Below, piece after piece: positions 19,082-26,930 of a stretch of DNA of 43,356 nucleotides (position 1 is its first letter; every line of letters begins with the position of its first letter). The translations under genes were made by a program, and so were the position numbers. The stretch lies in NCBI GenBank assembly GCA_015060705.1, contig SUXY01000024.1, forward strand, positions 1 through 43,356. Direction: 5' to 3'. Below the pieces are notes generated by a model. It did no database searches. It was not told the origin of the DNA and was given only the letters and a program-made list of their open reading frames with translations. The stretch is from Bacteroides sp. Lineage in GTDB: Bacteria > Bacteroidota > Bacteroidia > Bacteroidales > Bacteroidaceae.

Positions 19082-19515
19082 TGAAAACGATAGGTTTAGC
19101 ATCCGACCATGCCGGATTTGAATTGAAAGAATACGTAAAGACATGGCTCGAAGCAAAGGGATATGCTTACAAGGATTTCGGTACTTACAGTACAGACAGT
19201 TGTGACTATCCAGATTTCGCTCACCCATTGGCAGAAGCCGTAGAAGCAGGTGATTGCTATCCAGGTATCGCTATTTGTGGTAGCGGTGAAGGTATCAGCA
19301 TGACACTGAACAAACATCAAGGCATCCGTGCTGCATTGGTTTGGATTCCTGAAATTGCACACATGACACGTTTGCACAACGACGCTAACATCCTCGTTAT
19401 GCCAGGACGTTTCATCAGCACTGAAACAGCAAGCCAAATCATGGAAGAATTCTTTAATACAGAGTTCGAAGGTGGCCGTCATCAGAAGCGCATTGACAAA
19501 ATTCCGGTGAAATAA
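19081..19515 (+). CDS. rpiB: Ribose-5-phosphate isomerase B
   Basis: 144 residues, LacAB/RpiB fold. It interconverts ribose 5-phosphate and ribulose 5-phosphate, feeding transketolase encoded just upstream. Visible motifs are the N-terminal IGLASDHAGFELKEYV with the phosphate-contact Asp-His, the active-site GIAICGSGEGISMTLNKHQGIRAAL with the catalytic Cys, and HNDANILVMPGRFIS. The start ATG shares one base with the transketolase stop codon (TAATG). A terminator follows. Confidence 0.97.
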   Translation: MKTIGLASDHAGFELKEYVKTWLEAKGYAYKDFGTYSTDSCDYPDFAHPLAEAVEAGDCYPGIAICGSGEGISMTLNKHQGIRAALVWIPEIAHMTRLHNDANILVMPGRFISTETASQIMEEFFNTEFEGGRHQKRIDKIPVK

Positions 19516-19540
19516 TATTTATTAACCTATTCGAATAAAA

Positions 19541-19575
19541 AAAAGAGAGGCTTTATAAGCTTCTCTTTTTTTTTA
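19541..19575 (+). terminator. Rho-independent terminator after rpiB
   Basis: A-run, then stem GAGAGGCTT / AAGCTTCTC (one G-T pair) with a TAT loop, then ten T. It ends the tkt-rpiB operon. Confidence 0.88.
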
Positions 19576-19579
19576 TTTT

Positions 19580-19587
19580 TATCTTTG
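19580..19587 (+). promoter_or_regulatory. -7 promoter element for the DUF4468 gene
   Basis: TATCTTTG, an exact consensus match, 32 nt before the ATG at 19620 and directly behind the rpiB terminator. Confidence 0.7.
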
Positions 19588-19619
19588 TTGAATAATAGAA
19601 ACTACATTAATTACACATT

Positions 19620-20720
19620 ATGAGAAAGTTAATATCTTTATTAGTCTTATCTTTTCTATCCATAGGTATTCTCCTGGCACAGAACGAACCTAAGTACATG
19701 GAAGGTGCCGTTCCCTTGATTGACGGGAAAGTTACATTTGCTACTGAAATGAATACTGGTACCATGTCTAAGGCGGTCATTTATGAAACTCTTTTGAAAT
19801 GGGCCAACGACCGTTATCAGATAACTGACAAGTTCAAGGCTCGTATTCTTTTCAAAGATGCAGAAGAAGGTACTATCGCAATACATGGTGATGAATACAT
19901 CGTGTTCTCTTCCACTGCACTCGCTTTGGATAGAACCCGTATCAATTACCAATTGTTCTTCTTTTGCGAAGAAGGAAAATGTAAGATTAACATGACCCGT
20001 ATCCGTTATCATTACCAAGAAGAACGGGATGGTGGTGAAAAATACAATGCTGAAGATTGGATTACCGACGAATTTTGCTTGAACAAGACCAAGACAAAAC
20101 TTTACCCTATTAGCGGTAAGTTCCGTCGGAAAACCATCGATTTGAAAGACCAATTGTTCAAAGAAATCCAATCTATCTTGGGTAACAAGATGATTGATTT
20201 GGGCTTGCAAGCGGCTCCAACGACTCCAGAATCGAGAGTGAAAGTCATTACAACCCAACCTAAGGAAGAAGTTGTTCCAGCAATGGAAATCCAACCAACA
20301 GCAGTGAAAGTTCCAGCGGCTCAACCAACCGTTCAACAACCGGAACCGGTAAAGGATACTCCTCAGCCAAGTAACGATGAAGCATTGATTGCACAAGCTG
20401 TACGCATGACCATTACTGCCGGCAACGACGAACAGTTCGAAATCAGCAAGGAATGTTGGGGTGGTTTCGGCGAACTCTTCGGCAAGAAGGTTTCCTTCTG
20501 TTTAATTGATACTCAGAAGACTATGGGTAACATGCTGATGAGCCAAAGCGACAATTATAAGATTTCATTCTATAGTGCCAACAATAGCCAACCAGTAGTG
20601 GTTATTGAATGCAAGAAACTGATGACCCAGAACATCAATGGCGAGGAAGCACAAAAGATGAGTCCAAGCTGTGTAGCAGGTAAATCTTACAACATGTATG
20701 TAGGTGAAATTCTAAAATAA
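19620..20720 (+). CDS. Exported DUF4468-domain protein
   Basis: 366 residues. A signal peptide MRKLISLLVLSFLSIGILLAQ ends near residue 21, so it is exported. Residues about 30-125 match the DUF4468 pattern: VPLIDGKVTFATEMNTG, KAVIYETLLKWANDRY, then FFCEEGKCKINMTRIRYHY; the family is described as having a TBP-like fold. A Pro/Gln/Val-rich linker at about 200-250 leads to a second globular C-terminal domain (about 255-366), where ECWGGFGELFGKKVSF could be a repeat of small-ligand-binding type but is unassigned. Function is unknown. It is probably alone in its transcript, since a fresh promoter for the next gene begins four bases after its stop. Confidence 0.85.
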   Translation: MRKLISLLVLSFLSIGILLAQNEPKYMEGAVPLIDGKVTFATEMNTGTMSKAVIYETLLKWANDRYQITDKFKARILFKDAEEGTIAIHGDEYIVFSSTALALDRTRINYQLFFFCEEGKCKINMTRIRYHYQEERDGGEKYNAEDWITDEFCLNKTKTKLYPISGKFRRKTIDLKDQLFKEIQSILGNKMIDLGLQAAPTTPESRVKVITTQPKEEVVPAMEIQPTAVKVPAAQPTVQQPEPVKDTPQPSNDEALIAQAVRMTITAGNDEQFEISKECWGGFGELFGKKVSFCLIDTQKTMGNMLMSQSDNYKISFYSANNSQPVVVIECKKLMTQNINGEEAQKMSPSCVAGKSYNMYVGEILK

Positions 20721-20723
20721 TTG

Positions 20724-20731
20724 TATCTTTG
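20724..20731 (+). promoter_or_regulatory. -7 promoter element of the TPR/oxidoreductase operon
   Basis: TATCTTTG, exact consensus, followed by just four bases (TAAA) before the ATG at 20736. This is the same spacing as at cdd and again predicts a leaderless transcript. It implies that the operon starts here and not at the DUF4468 gene. Confidence 0.65.
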
Positions 20732-20735
20732 TAAA

Positions 20736-21011
20736 ATGAAAGGAAAATTAATCATCATCAAGGAGTTGATAAGGGAAGGCCAATTGGAGACAGCCATTAA
20801 GCAATTGTCCCAATACATCCAGGCCGATTCAACCGATGATGAGCCTTATTATTTGTTGGGCAATGCCTATCGTAAACAAGGGAATTGGCAATTGGCACTC
20901 AACAACTATTTAGAAGCAATCGAACGGAATCCGGAAAGTCCAGCCGTACAGGCACATCAAATGATGATGGACATTCTGAATTTCTACAATAAAGATATGT
21001 ATAACCAATAA
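20736..21011 (+). CDS. Small tetratricopeptide-repeat protein
   Basis: 91 residues from the ATG at 20736; the in-frame TTG at 20721 lies ahead of the promoter box and is rejected. There are two TPR-like helical hairpins: QLETAIKQLSQYIQADSTDDEPYYLLGNAY and a following unit QGNWQLALNNYLEAIERNPESPA, with TPR consensus positions (LGNAY, A..NP) recognisable. No signal peptide or membrane segment is present, so it is probably cytoplasmic. It is first in an operon, 11 nt ahead of the ferredoxin subunit gene, and may serve as an assembly or scaffolding partner of the oxidoreductase. That role is inference. Confidence 0.85.
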   Translation: MKGKLIIIKELIREGQLETAIKQLSQYIQADSTDDEPYYLLGNAYRKQGNWQLALNNYLEAIERNPESPAVQAHQMMMDILNFYNKDMYNQ

Positions 21012-21022
21012 TAAATATTGCT

Positions 21023-21253
21023 ATGGCAAAAATTAAAGGTGCAGTTGTGGTAGACACCGAACGTTGTAAAGGTTGCAACTTGTGTGTAGTCGCTTGCCCA
21101 CTGGATGTGTTGGCATTAACCACTAAAGAAGTAAATAAGAAAGGATATACATTTGCCCAAACAGTCTTGGAAGACACTTGCATCGGCTGTGCTTCCTGTG
21201 CAACCGTATGCCCGGATGGATGTATCTCCGTATATAAAGTTAAACAACAATAA
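21023..21253 (+). CDS. 2-oxoacid:ferredoxin oxidoreductase, ferredoxin-like (delta) subunit
   Basis: 76 residues with two [4Fe-4S] cluster motifs, CKGCNLCVVACP near residues 13-24 and CIGCASCATVCP near 53-64. It is the electron-transfer subunit of a four-subunit 2-oxoacid:ferredoxin oxidoreductase of the Kor/Vor type, whose alpha, beta and gamma genes follow. It passes electrons from the thiamine diphosphate enzyme to soluble ferredoxin. The order delta-alpha-beta-gamma is usual for anaerobes. Confidence 0.93.
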   Translation: MAKIKGAVVVDTERCKGCNLCVVACPLDVLALTTKEVNKKGYTFAQTVLEDTCIGCASCATVCPDGCISVYKVKQQ

Positions 21254-21264
21254 AACAAAAAGAT

Positions 21265-22347
21265 ATGGCAGAAGAAGTAGTTTTAATGAAGGGTAACGAA
21301 GCCATTGCCCACGCCGCTATCCGCTTTGGTGTAGACGGCTATTTCGGCTATCCTATCACCCCTCAATCCGAAGTGTTGGAAACGCTTGCCGAACAGAAGC
21401 CATGGGAAACAACCGGTATGGTTGTCGTTCAGGCAGAAAGTGAAGTTTCAGCTATCAACATGGTATACGGAGGGGCTGCTACCGGTAAGATGGTCATGAC
21501 ATCTTCATCCAGTCCGGGTGTCAGCTTGAAGCAAGAAGGTATCTCCTATTTGGCAGGCGCTGAACTTCCTTGTTTGGTAGTGAACGTCATGCGTGGCGGT
21601 CCGGGATTGGGTACTATCCAACCAAGTCAAGCCGACTATTTCCAGACAGTAAAGGGTGGTGGTCATGGTGACTATCGCTTGATTGCCTTGGCACCGGCAT
21701 CCGTTCAGGAAATGGCAGATTTCGTAGGCTTGGCATTCGACCTCGCTTTCAAGTACCGTAATCCGGCTATCCTTTTGGCTGACGGTGTGATTGGTCAGAT
21801 GATGGAAAAGGTGGTATTGCCTGAACAACGTACTCGTTTGACGGATGAAGAAGTAATTGCACGCTGTCCATGGGCTGCCAACGGCAAGACTGCCGGACGC
21901 AAGCCGAACATCATCACCTCGTTGGAACTCGATCCGGCAGAAATGGAAAAGAGAAACATCCATTTGCAAGCGAAGTATGCAGAAATCGAAGCCAACGAAG
22001 TACGTTACGAAGAAATCAATTGCGAAGATGCAGAATACCTCATTGTAGCCTTCGGTTCTTGTGCACGTATTGCTCAGAAGACCATGGAATTGGCTCGTGC
22101 AGAGGGCATTAAGGTAGGTTTGCTCCGTCCGATTACCTTGTGGCCGTTCCCAAGCAAAGCGATTGCCGAACGTGCTAAACAAGTGAAAGGCATCCTCACT
22201 GTCGAACTCAACGCCGGACAAATGGTAGAAGATGTTCGTTTGGCAGTAGAATGCAAGGTACCGGTAGAACATTTCGGACGTTTGGGCGGTATCGTTCCAG
22301 ACCCGGATGAAGTAGTAAACGCCTTAAAGACCAAACTGATTAAATAA
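21265..22347 (+). CDS. vorB: 2-oxoacid:ferredoxin oxidoreductase, alpha subunit (VorB/KorA type)
   Basis: 360 residues with the pyruvate:ferredoxin oxidoreductase domain I and II pattern: GNEAIAHAAIRFGVDGYFGY then PITPQSEVLE, and VVQAESEVSAINMVYGGAAT with the conserved Glu that activates thiamine. The run MTSSSSPGVSLKQEGISYLA is typical of the family. With the beta subunit it decarboxylates a 2-oxoacid (branched-chain or 2-oxoglutarate) to the acyl-CoA, or runs in reverse for carboxylation, in the cytoplasm. Substrate cannot be fixed from sequence alone, so the gene name marks family, not proven specificity. Confidence 0.93.
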   Translation: MAEEVVLMKGNEAIAHAAIRFGVDGYFGYPITPQSEVLETLAEQKPWETTGMVVVQAESEVSAINMVYGGAATGKMVMTSSSSPGVSLKQEGISYLAGAELPCLVVNVMRGGPGLGTIQPSQADYFQTVKGGGHGDYRLIALAPASVQEMADFVGLAFDLAFKYRNPAILLADGVIGQMMEKVVLPEQRTRLTDEEVIARCPWAANGKTAGRKPNIITSLELDPAEMEKRNIHLQAKYAEIEANEVRYEEINCEDAEYLIVAFGSCARIAQKTMELARAEGIKVGLLRPITLWPFPSKAIAERAKQVKGILTVELNAGQMVEDVRLAVECKVPVEHFGRLGGIVPDPDEVVNALKTKLIK

Positions 22348-22354
22348 CAAGCGT

Positions 22355-22522
22355 ATGAACACCGATACAATTAGAAGCATACTGAACATCGTATTCATGG
22401 TATTGGCCGTTGCATCTGTCATTACCTACTTTGTGGTCGAAGACTTCACCACATTCATCTATGTATGCGGAGCGGCGATATTCGTCAAATTGTGTGAATT
22501 CTTTTTACGCTTCATGCTTTAA
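22355..22522 (+). CDS. Small two-span membrane protein inside the oxidoreductase operon
   Basis: 55 residues, beginning MNTDTIRSILNIVFMVLA. Two hydrophobic stretches, about 10-25 (NIVFMVLAVASVITYF) and 34-53 (TFIYVCGAAIFVKLCEFFLR), are separated by the short acidic turn VVEDFT, so it is likely an inner-membrane hairpin. It begins 7 nt after the alpha-subunit stop and ends 14 nt before the beta-subunit ATG. The tight packing supports it being a real gene and not spacer. I do not recognise a family. It may anchor the oxidoreductase near the membrane, by inference only. Confidence 0.75.
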   Translation: MNTDTIRSILNIVFMVLAVASVITYFVVEDFTTFIYVCGAAIFVKLCEFFLRFML

Positions 22523-22524
22523 CA

Positions 22525-22530
22525 GGAGGA
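22525..22530 (+). promoter_or_regulatory. Strong Shine-Dalgarno sequence for the beta subunit
   Basis: GGAGGA, within AGGAGGA, seven nt before the ATG at 22537. It is notable because most starts in this window lack any SD sequence. Confidence 0.7.
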
Positions 22531-22536
22531 AATATT

Positions 22537-23301
22537 ATGACTAGAGAAGAAATAATCAAACCCGAAAACTTGGTTTATAAGAAACCAACGTTGATGAATG
22601 ATAATCCGATGCACTACTGCCCGGGATGTAGCCATGGGGTGGTACATAAATTAATCGCAGAGGTCATTGAAGAAATGGGCATGGAAAACAAGGCAGTCGG
22701 TGTATCACCGGTAGGCTGTGCCGTATTTGCTTACAACTATTTGGACATTGACTGGGAAGAAGCTGCTCATGGTCGTGCACCTGCTTTGGCAACCGCCATC
22801 AAGCGTTTGTGGCCGAGCCGATTGGTATTTACTTACCAGGGTGACGGTGACTTGGCTTGTATCGGTACTGCCGAAACAATCCACGCTTTGAACCGCGGTG
22901 AAAACATTACCATCATTTTCATCAACAATGCCATTTATGGTATGACCGGTGGACAGATGGCACCTACTACTTTGCTCGGTATGAAAACTGCTACTTGTCC
23001 GTATGGTCGTGATGCTGCTATCCACGGTTATCCGTTGAAGATGACCGAAATCGCTGCAACATTGGAAGGTACCGCTTACGTTACCCGCCAGTCTGTACAC
23101 AGCGTTCCGGCTATCCGAAAGGCGAAGAAGGCTATCCGCAAGGCATTCGAGAACTCAATGAACGGTAAAGGTTCCAACTTGGTGGAAATCGTATCAACTT
23201 GTAACTCAGGCTGGAAAATGTCACCGGCTGCTGCCAACAAGTGGATGGAAGAAAACATGTTCCCATTCTACCAATTGGGTGATCTGAAAGATAAAGAATA
23301 A
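22537..23301 (+). CDS. vorA: 2-oxoacid:ferredoxin oxidoreductase, beta subunit (TPP-binding)
   Basis: 254 residues. The thiamine diphosphate/Mg motif is GDGDLACIGTAETIHALNRG followed by TIIFINNAIYGMTGGQMAPT, ideal for the family. The N-terminal HYCPGCSHGVVHKL is the conserved CPGC segment. It pairs with the alpha subunit to form the active site. It lies downstream of the small membrane protein and 13 nt before the gamma subunit, in one operon. Family certain; substrate (2-oxoglutarate versus branched-chain 2-oxoacids) open. Confidence 0.93.
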   Translation: MTREEIIKPENLVYKKPTLMNDNPMHYCPGCSHGVVHKLIAEVIEEMGMENKAVGVSPVGCAVFAYNYLDIDWEEAAHGRAPALATAIKRLWPSRLVFTYQGDGDLACIGTAETIHALNRGENITIIFINNAIYGMTGGQMAPTTLLGMKTATCPYGRDAAIHGYPLKMTEIAATLEGTAYVTRQSVHSVPAIRKAKKAIRKAFENSMNGKGSNLVEIVSTCNSGWKMSPAAANKWMEENMFPFYQLGDLKDKE

Positions 23302-23314
23302 AAGAAGAAGACCT

Positions 23315-23863
23315 ATGAAACAGGAAATCATTATAGCAGGATTCGGTGGTCAGGGTGTATTGTCCATGGGCAAAATCTTGGCTTATTCCGGACTCATGGA
23401 AAACAAGGAAGTTACCTGGATGCCGGCATACGGTCCCGAACAACGTGGTGGTACTGCCAACGTAACCGTAATCGTCAGCGACGAACGTATCTCCTCTCCG
23501 ATTTTGAGTCAATACGACACAGCGATCATCTTGAACCAACCTTCATTGGCTAAGTTCGAGAATAAGGTAAAACCGGGCGGTATCCTCATCTACGACGGAT
23601 ATGGTATCATCGAACCTCCTACCCGCAAGGACATTCAGGTATACCGCATCGATGCCATGGATGAAGCCAACGAGCGCGGCATGGCCAAAACATTCAATAT
23701 GATTGTGTTGGGTGGCTTGTTAAAACTCCGTCCAATCGTAGCAATTGAAAGTGTATTGAAAGCTTTACGCAAGACATTGCCGGAACGTCACCACAAACTC
23801 ATCCCGATGAATGAAGAAGCTATCCACATCGGTATGGACATTATCAAGCAGGTAGAAGTATAA
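23315..23863 (+). CDS. 2-oxoacid:ferredoxin oxidoreductase, gamma subunit
   Basis: 182 residues, the POR gamma domain. The N-terminal IIIAGFGGQGVLSMGKILAY is the diagnostic glycine-rich strand-loop. Further family segments are WMPAYGPEQRGGTANVTVIV and NMIVLGGLLKL. It completes the delta-alpha-beta-gamma enzyme and is the last gene of the operon, followed by a strong terminator. Confidence 0.94.
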   Translation: MKQEIIIAGFGGQGVLSMGKILAYSGLMENKEVTWMPAYGPEQRGGTANVTVIVSDERISSPILSQYDTAIILNQPSLAKFENKVKPGGILIYDGYGIIEPPTRKDIQVYRIDAMDEANERGMAKTFNMIVLGGLLKLRPIVAIESVLKALRKTLPERHHKLIPMNEEAIHIGMDIIKQVEV

Positions 23864-23882
23864 TAATCTTTAAAGGATATAG

Positions 23883-23926
23883 AAAAAGGAGAAGCTTTCT
23901 TGAAAGGAAAGTTTCTCCTTTTCGTT
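23883..23926 (+). terminator. Rho-independent terminator of the oxidoreductase operon
   Basis: Stem AAAAGGAGAAGCTTTC / GAAAGTTTCTCCTTTT with loop TTGAAAG and a small mismatch, followed by CGTTTTAT. Confidence 0.85.
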
Positions 23927-23934
23927 TTATATTG

Positions 23935-23942
23935 TATCTTTG
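23935..23942 (+). promoter_or_regulatory. -7 promoter element of the porin operon
   Basis: TATCTTTG, exact consensus, seven bases before the ATG at 23950, immediately behind the terminator. The resulting leader would be only a few nucleotides long. Confidence 0.65.
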
Positions 23943-23949
23943 CGTCATT

Positions 23950-26085
23950 ATGAAAATGAAACTGAAATTTATATCTATTCTTATATGTGCTTTATGCTGT
24001 TTCATTCCCATGTCAGCACAAAACACACTAAGTAATGCCATGGGTACTTCTGCCAGCGGTAGAGACTTGGGCACTCATGACCGAAATGGTAATCCAATCG
24101 ACACAACGGCCGTAAACGATGCCAGTACCATTCCTATCGGACTATACCAATGGAAAGTCACCCGACGATTGGGAAATGTCATTCCTGTACCGGTTGATAC
24201 CCTACATGCAGGTTTTCAGAACAGCAACGATCCGGCAGGTATTACCGGTCAATACAATTATTTGGGGAACTTGGGTTCTCCACGCATGTCGCGCATCTTC
24301 TTTGACCGTAGAGAAGAGAGTCAGTTTGTCTTCACCGATCCATACGACCAGTCCGTATTGCGTCCGGAAGATGTGACTTTTACAAATACCTTATCTCCAT
24401 TTACCAACCTTACCTATTACAAGAGCTTCAATAGCCGTAACAGTGAGGAACGTTTCAAGTCTTATTATGCCATCAATGCCAACAAGCGATTGGGATTCGG
24501 GCTTTACATAGACTACATCTATGGACGAGGTATGTACAACAACCAGTCTACAGCCCAGTTCAATGGCGGATTGTTTGCCAGCTATCGGGGCGACAAGTAC
24601 GACATGCACTTCATTTTCAACAATGACAACTTGAAGACCCGTGAAAATGGGGGGATTACCGACGACCGTTACATTACCAATCCATTGGATATGGCAGAAG
24701 GTAAGAAACAATACAATTCTACAGACATCCCTACCCTTTTCAATAAAATATGGAACCATAACACCAGCTATCATGCATTCTTGACCCACCGATACAATCT
24801 CGGCTTCTATAGGGAAGTGCCAGATACGCTGCAAAATGATACCATTCAGGCACCTAACGACTCTACAGAATCGGTGATTCCTAGAGAGTTCGTTCCAGTA
24901 ACCAGCTTTATTCATACTTTGGAACTGGATTTCAATGGCCGCAAGTACATTACCCAAGACGATGCACAGAACCGGAATTATTTCGAACATACTTACTTTG
25001 GCAATGACTCCATCGACCAATTCCGACGCACCAATGTACGGAATACGTTCGGTATCTCTTTACGTGAAGGTTTCAACAAATGGGCGAAGGCTGGATTGAC
25101 AGCATTCCTTACCCACGAATACCGCGACTTCACCCTACCCGATACCACCGATGTGGCCAACCAGCGAATCATCAAGCATTATAAAGAGAACATTGTATAT
25201 GTAGGTGGTGAACTCACCAAGACACAAGGTAATCTCCTGCATTACAACTTATTGGGAGAATTTGCTGTAGCAGGTGAAGATGCCGGTCAATTCCGTTTGG
25301 AAGGTAATGGCGACTTGAACTTGAAATTGTTCGGCGACAGTGTCCGTCTAGACGTCAATGCCTATATCAAAAACTTAAATCCAATCTTCTACTATCGCAA
25401 TTTCCACTCCAAGCACTATTGGTGGGACAACAGCGATTTGTCTAAGATTATGCGTACCCGTGTAGAAGGAAAGCTCAACTTCAAGCGTTTGGGAACGACC
25501 CTCCGTGCCGGTGTAGAAAACATCAAGAACTACACTTATTTGGACAATACCAGCTTGCCAATTACCAATAGTTCCGGAGAAATAACCTCTTTCAAGAACA
25601 ATGCGGCAGTGAAACAACATAGCGGAAATATCCAGGTATTCACCGCCATGCTGCAACAGAAGCTGAAGTTCGGTATCTTGCACTTCGATGGCGAGGTAGT
25701 ATACCAGAAGTCCAGCGAACAGTCTATTCTTCCTTTGCCGGAACTTTCTGCACATGGCAATCTGTACATTCATGCCGGATTGGTCAAGAACATCTTGCAA
25801 GTATCATTGGGAGCGGATGTCCGCTACTTCACCAAATACAATGCACCGGACTATTCACCGGTCATCGGTCAGTTCTATTTGCAGAATCCGGAAAACCAGA
25901 TTGCTATTGGGGGACATCCAATGGTCAACATTTATGCCAACTTCCATTGGAAACGTACACGTATCTTCCTGATGATGTACAATGTCAACCAGAATTCAGG
26001 CAATTCACGTTATTTCTTGGCACCGCACTATCCCATCAGTCCTAGAATCCTGAAGCTAGGTATCTCATGGAACTTCTTTGACTAA
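23950..26085 (+). CDS. Putative outer-membrane porin (Porin_10-like)
   Basis: 711 residues from the ATG at 23950; an in-frame TTG at 23932 lies before the promoter box. The signal peptide MKMKLKFISILICALCCFIP ends at MSAQ. The mature protein has the amphipathic, aromatic-rich alternation of a large beta-barrel and ends LGISWNFFD, with aromatic residues near the C-terminus as in outer-membrane barrels. It resembles the Bacteroidetes putative porin family (Porin_10). There is no TonB plug or carboxypeptidase-like domain, so it should be a passive channel or a barrel of unknown cargo. It is first of four closely spaced genes. Confidence 0.82.
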   Translation: MKMKLKFISILICALCCFIPMSAQNTLSNAMGTSASGRDLGTHDRNGNPIDTTAVNDASTIPIGLYQWKVTRRLGNVIPVPVDTLHAGFQNSNDPAGITGQYNYLGNLGSPRMSRIFFDRREESQFVFTDPYDQSVLRPEDVTFTNTLSPFTNLTYYKSFNSRNSEERFKSYYAINANKRLGFGLYIDYIYGRGMYNNQSTAQFNGGLFASYRGDKYDMHFIFNNDNLKTRENGGITDDRYITNPLDMAEGKKQYNSTDIPTLFNKIWNHNTSYHAFLTHRYNLGFYREVPDTLQNDTIQAPNDSTESVIPREFVPVTSFIHTLELDFNGRKYITQDDAQNRNYFEHTYFGNDSIDQFRRTNVRNTFGISLREGFNKWAKAGLTAFLTHEYRDFTLPDTTDVANQRIIKHYKENIVYVGGELTKTQGNLLHYNLLGEFAVAGEDAGQFRLEGNGDLNLKLFGDSVRLDVNAYIKNLNPIFYYRNFHSKHYWWDNSDLSKIMRTRVEGKLNFKRLGTTLRAGVENIKNYTYLDNTSLPITNSSGEITSFKNNAAVKQHSGNIQVFTAMLQQKLKFGILHFDGEVVYQKSSEQSILPLPELSAHGNLYIHAGLVKNILQVSLGADVRYFTKYNAPDYSPVIGQFYLQNPENQIAIGGHPMVNIYANFHWKRTRIFLMMYNVNQNSGNSRYFLAPHYPISPRILKLGISWNFFD

Positions 26086-26096
26086 AAGCAAAAAGT

Positions 26097-26930
26097 ATGA
26101 ACAAATATCTGAAATACGGAATCATGGGAGTCATTGCCGTTGCTTTATCAACGCTCCTCTTTACTCCCAAAGGACAGGAAGCTCCCGTCAGCTCCCTACG
26201 TGGTTACGAAGAGATTATCCAATCTTGTACGCTCCGGGCAGTAACCGAATACAATTCCATCAGCTATTTTGTCGAAGGTGATACGATAGATGGATTGCAC
26301 TACGAACTGCTTCATGCATTTGCAAAGGAAAAAGGATTGGTAGCAGAAATCACTCCCGAGATGAGTATCGAAAAGCGAATGGAAGGACTCCAGAACGGCA
26401 ACTTCGATATCTTGGCGAATAATGTATTGGTTAGCAGTGACCGCACCGACTCCATGCTCTATACCCATCCCATCCTTTTGAGCCGTCAATTGTTGATACA
26501 GCGGAAAGCTCAGGACGAGAATGACTCCATCTACATCAGTAGTTTGTTGGACTTGGCCAACAAGACCGTTCATGTGGTTGAAGGTTCACCTTCGGTATAT
26601 CGCCTACAGCATTTAAGCAACGAAATCGGTGATACCATTTATATTAAAGAAATCGAGAAATACGGACAAGAACAACTATTGGCCTTGGTAGCCAATGGCG
26701 ATATCGATTACGCCATTTGTGATGAAGGGATTGCCCAAGCATCCATCAACAACTTCCCTCAGTTGGACATTGAAAAAGCGATCAGCTTCTTGCAATTCTA
26801 TTCGTGGGGAGTCTACTACCATAATACCATCCTTCTGGATAGCTTGAATGCTTGGCTCAATCGATACAAGCAGACTCGCGACTATCAGAAACTAATGAAG
26901 AAATATTCCACTAACCAACAGATGCCATGA
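26097..26930 (+). CDS. Periplasmic substrate-binding-domain protein (SBP family 3 / MltF N-domain-like)
   Basis: 277 residues. An N-terminal hydrophobic stretch (NKYLKYGIMGVIAVALSTLL) exports or anchors it. The remainder follows the family-3 solute-binding fold: RAVTEYNSISYFVEGDTIDG opens lobe 1, FDILANNVLVSSDRTDSMLYTHP is the typical ligand-binding segment, and KTVHVVEGSPSVYRLQ starts lobe 2. Such domains bind amino acids or, in MltF, cell-wall peptides. The C-terminal lysozyme domain of MltF is absent, so it is not a lytic transglycosylase. No ABC permease genes are nearby. It starts 12 nt after the porin and overlaps the next gene by 4 nt. Confidence 0.82.
   Translation: MNKYLKYGIMGVIAVALSTLLFTPKGQEAPVSSLRGYEEIIQSCTLRAVTEYNSISYFVEGDTIDGLHYELLHAFAKEKGLVAEITPEMSIEKRMEGLQNGNFDILANNVLVSSDRTDSMLYTHPILLSRQLLIQRKAQDENDSIYISSLLDLANKTVHVVEGSPSVYRLQHLSNEIGDTIYIKEIEKYGQEQLLALVANGDIDYAICDEGIAQASINNFPQLDIEKAISFLQFYSWGVYYHNTILLDSLNAWLNRYKQTRDYQKLMKKYSTNQQMP

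Noticed and set aside
23932..23949. An earlier TTG start for the porin gene (and similar TTG or GTG starts at 3698, 17042, 20721, 41966 and 10775)
   Set aside because: In five of these six cases the extension runs through or starts before the promoter box, and in the folC case through a palindromic repeat; the downstream ATG gives the expected N-terminus.
26097..26930. MltF lytic transglycosylase
   Set aside because: Only the binding-protein-like domain is present; the C-terminal lysozyme domain with its catalytic Glu is missing.
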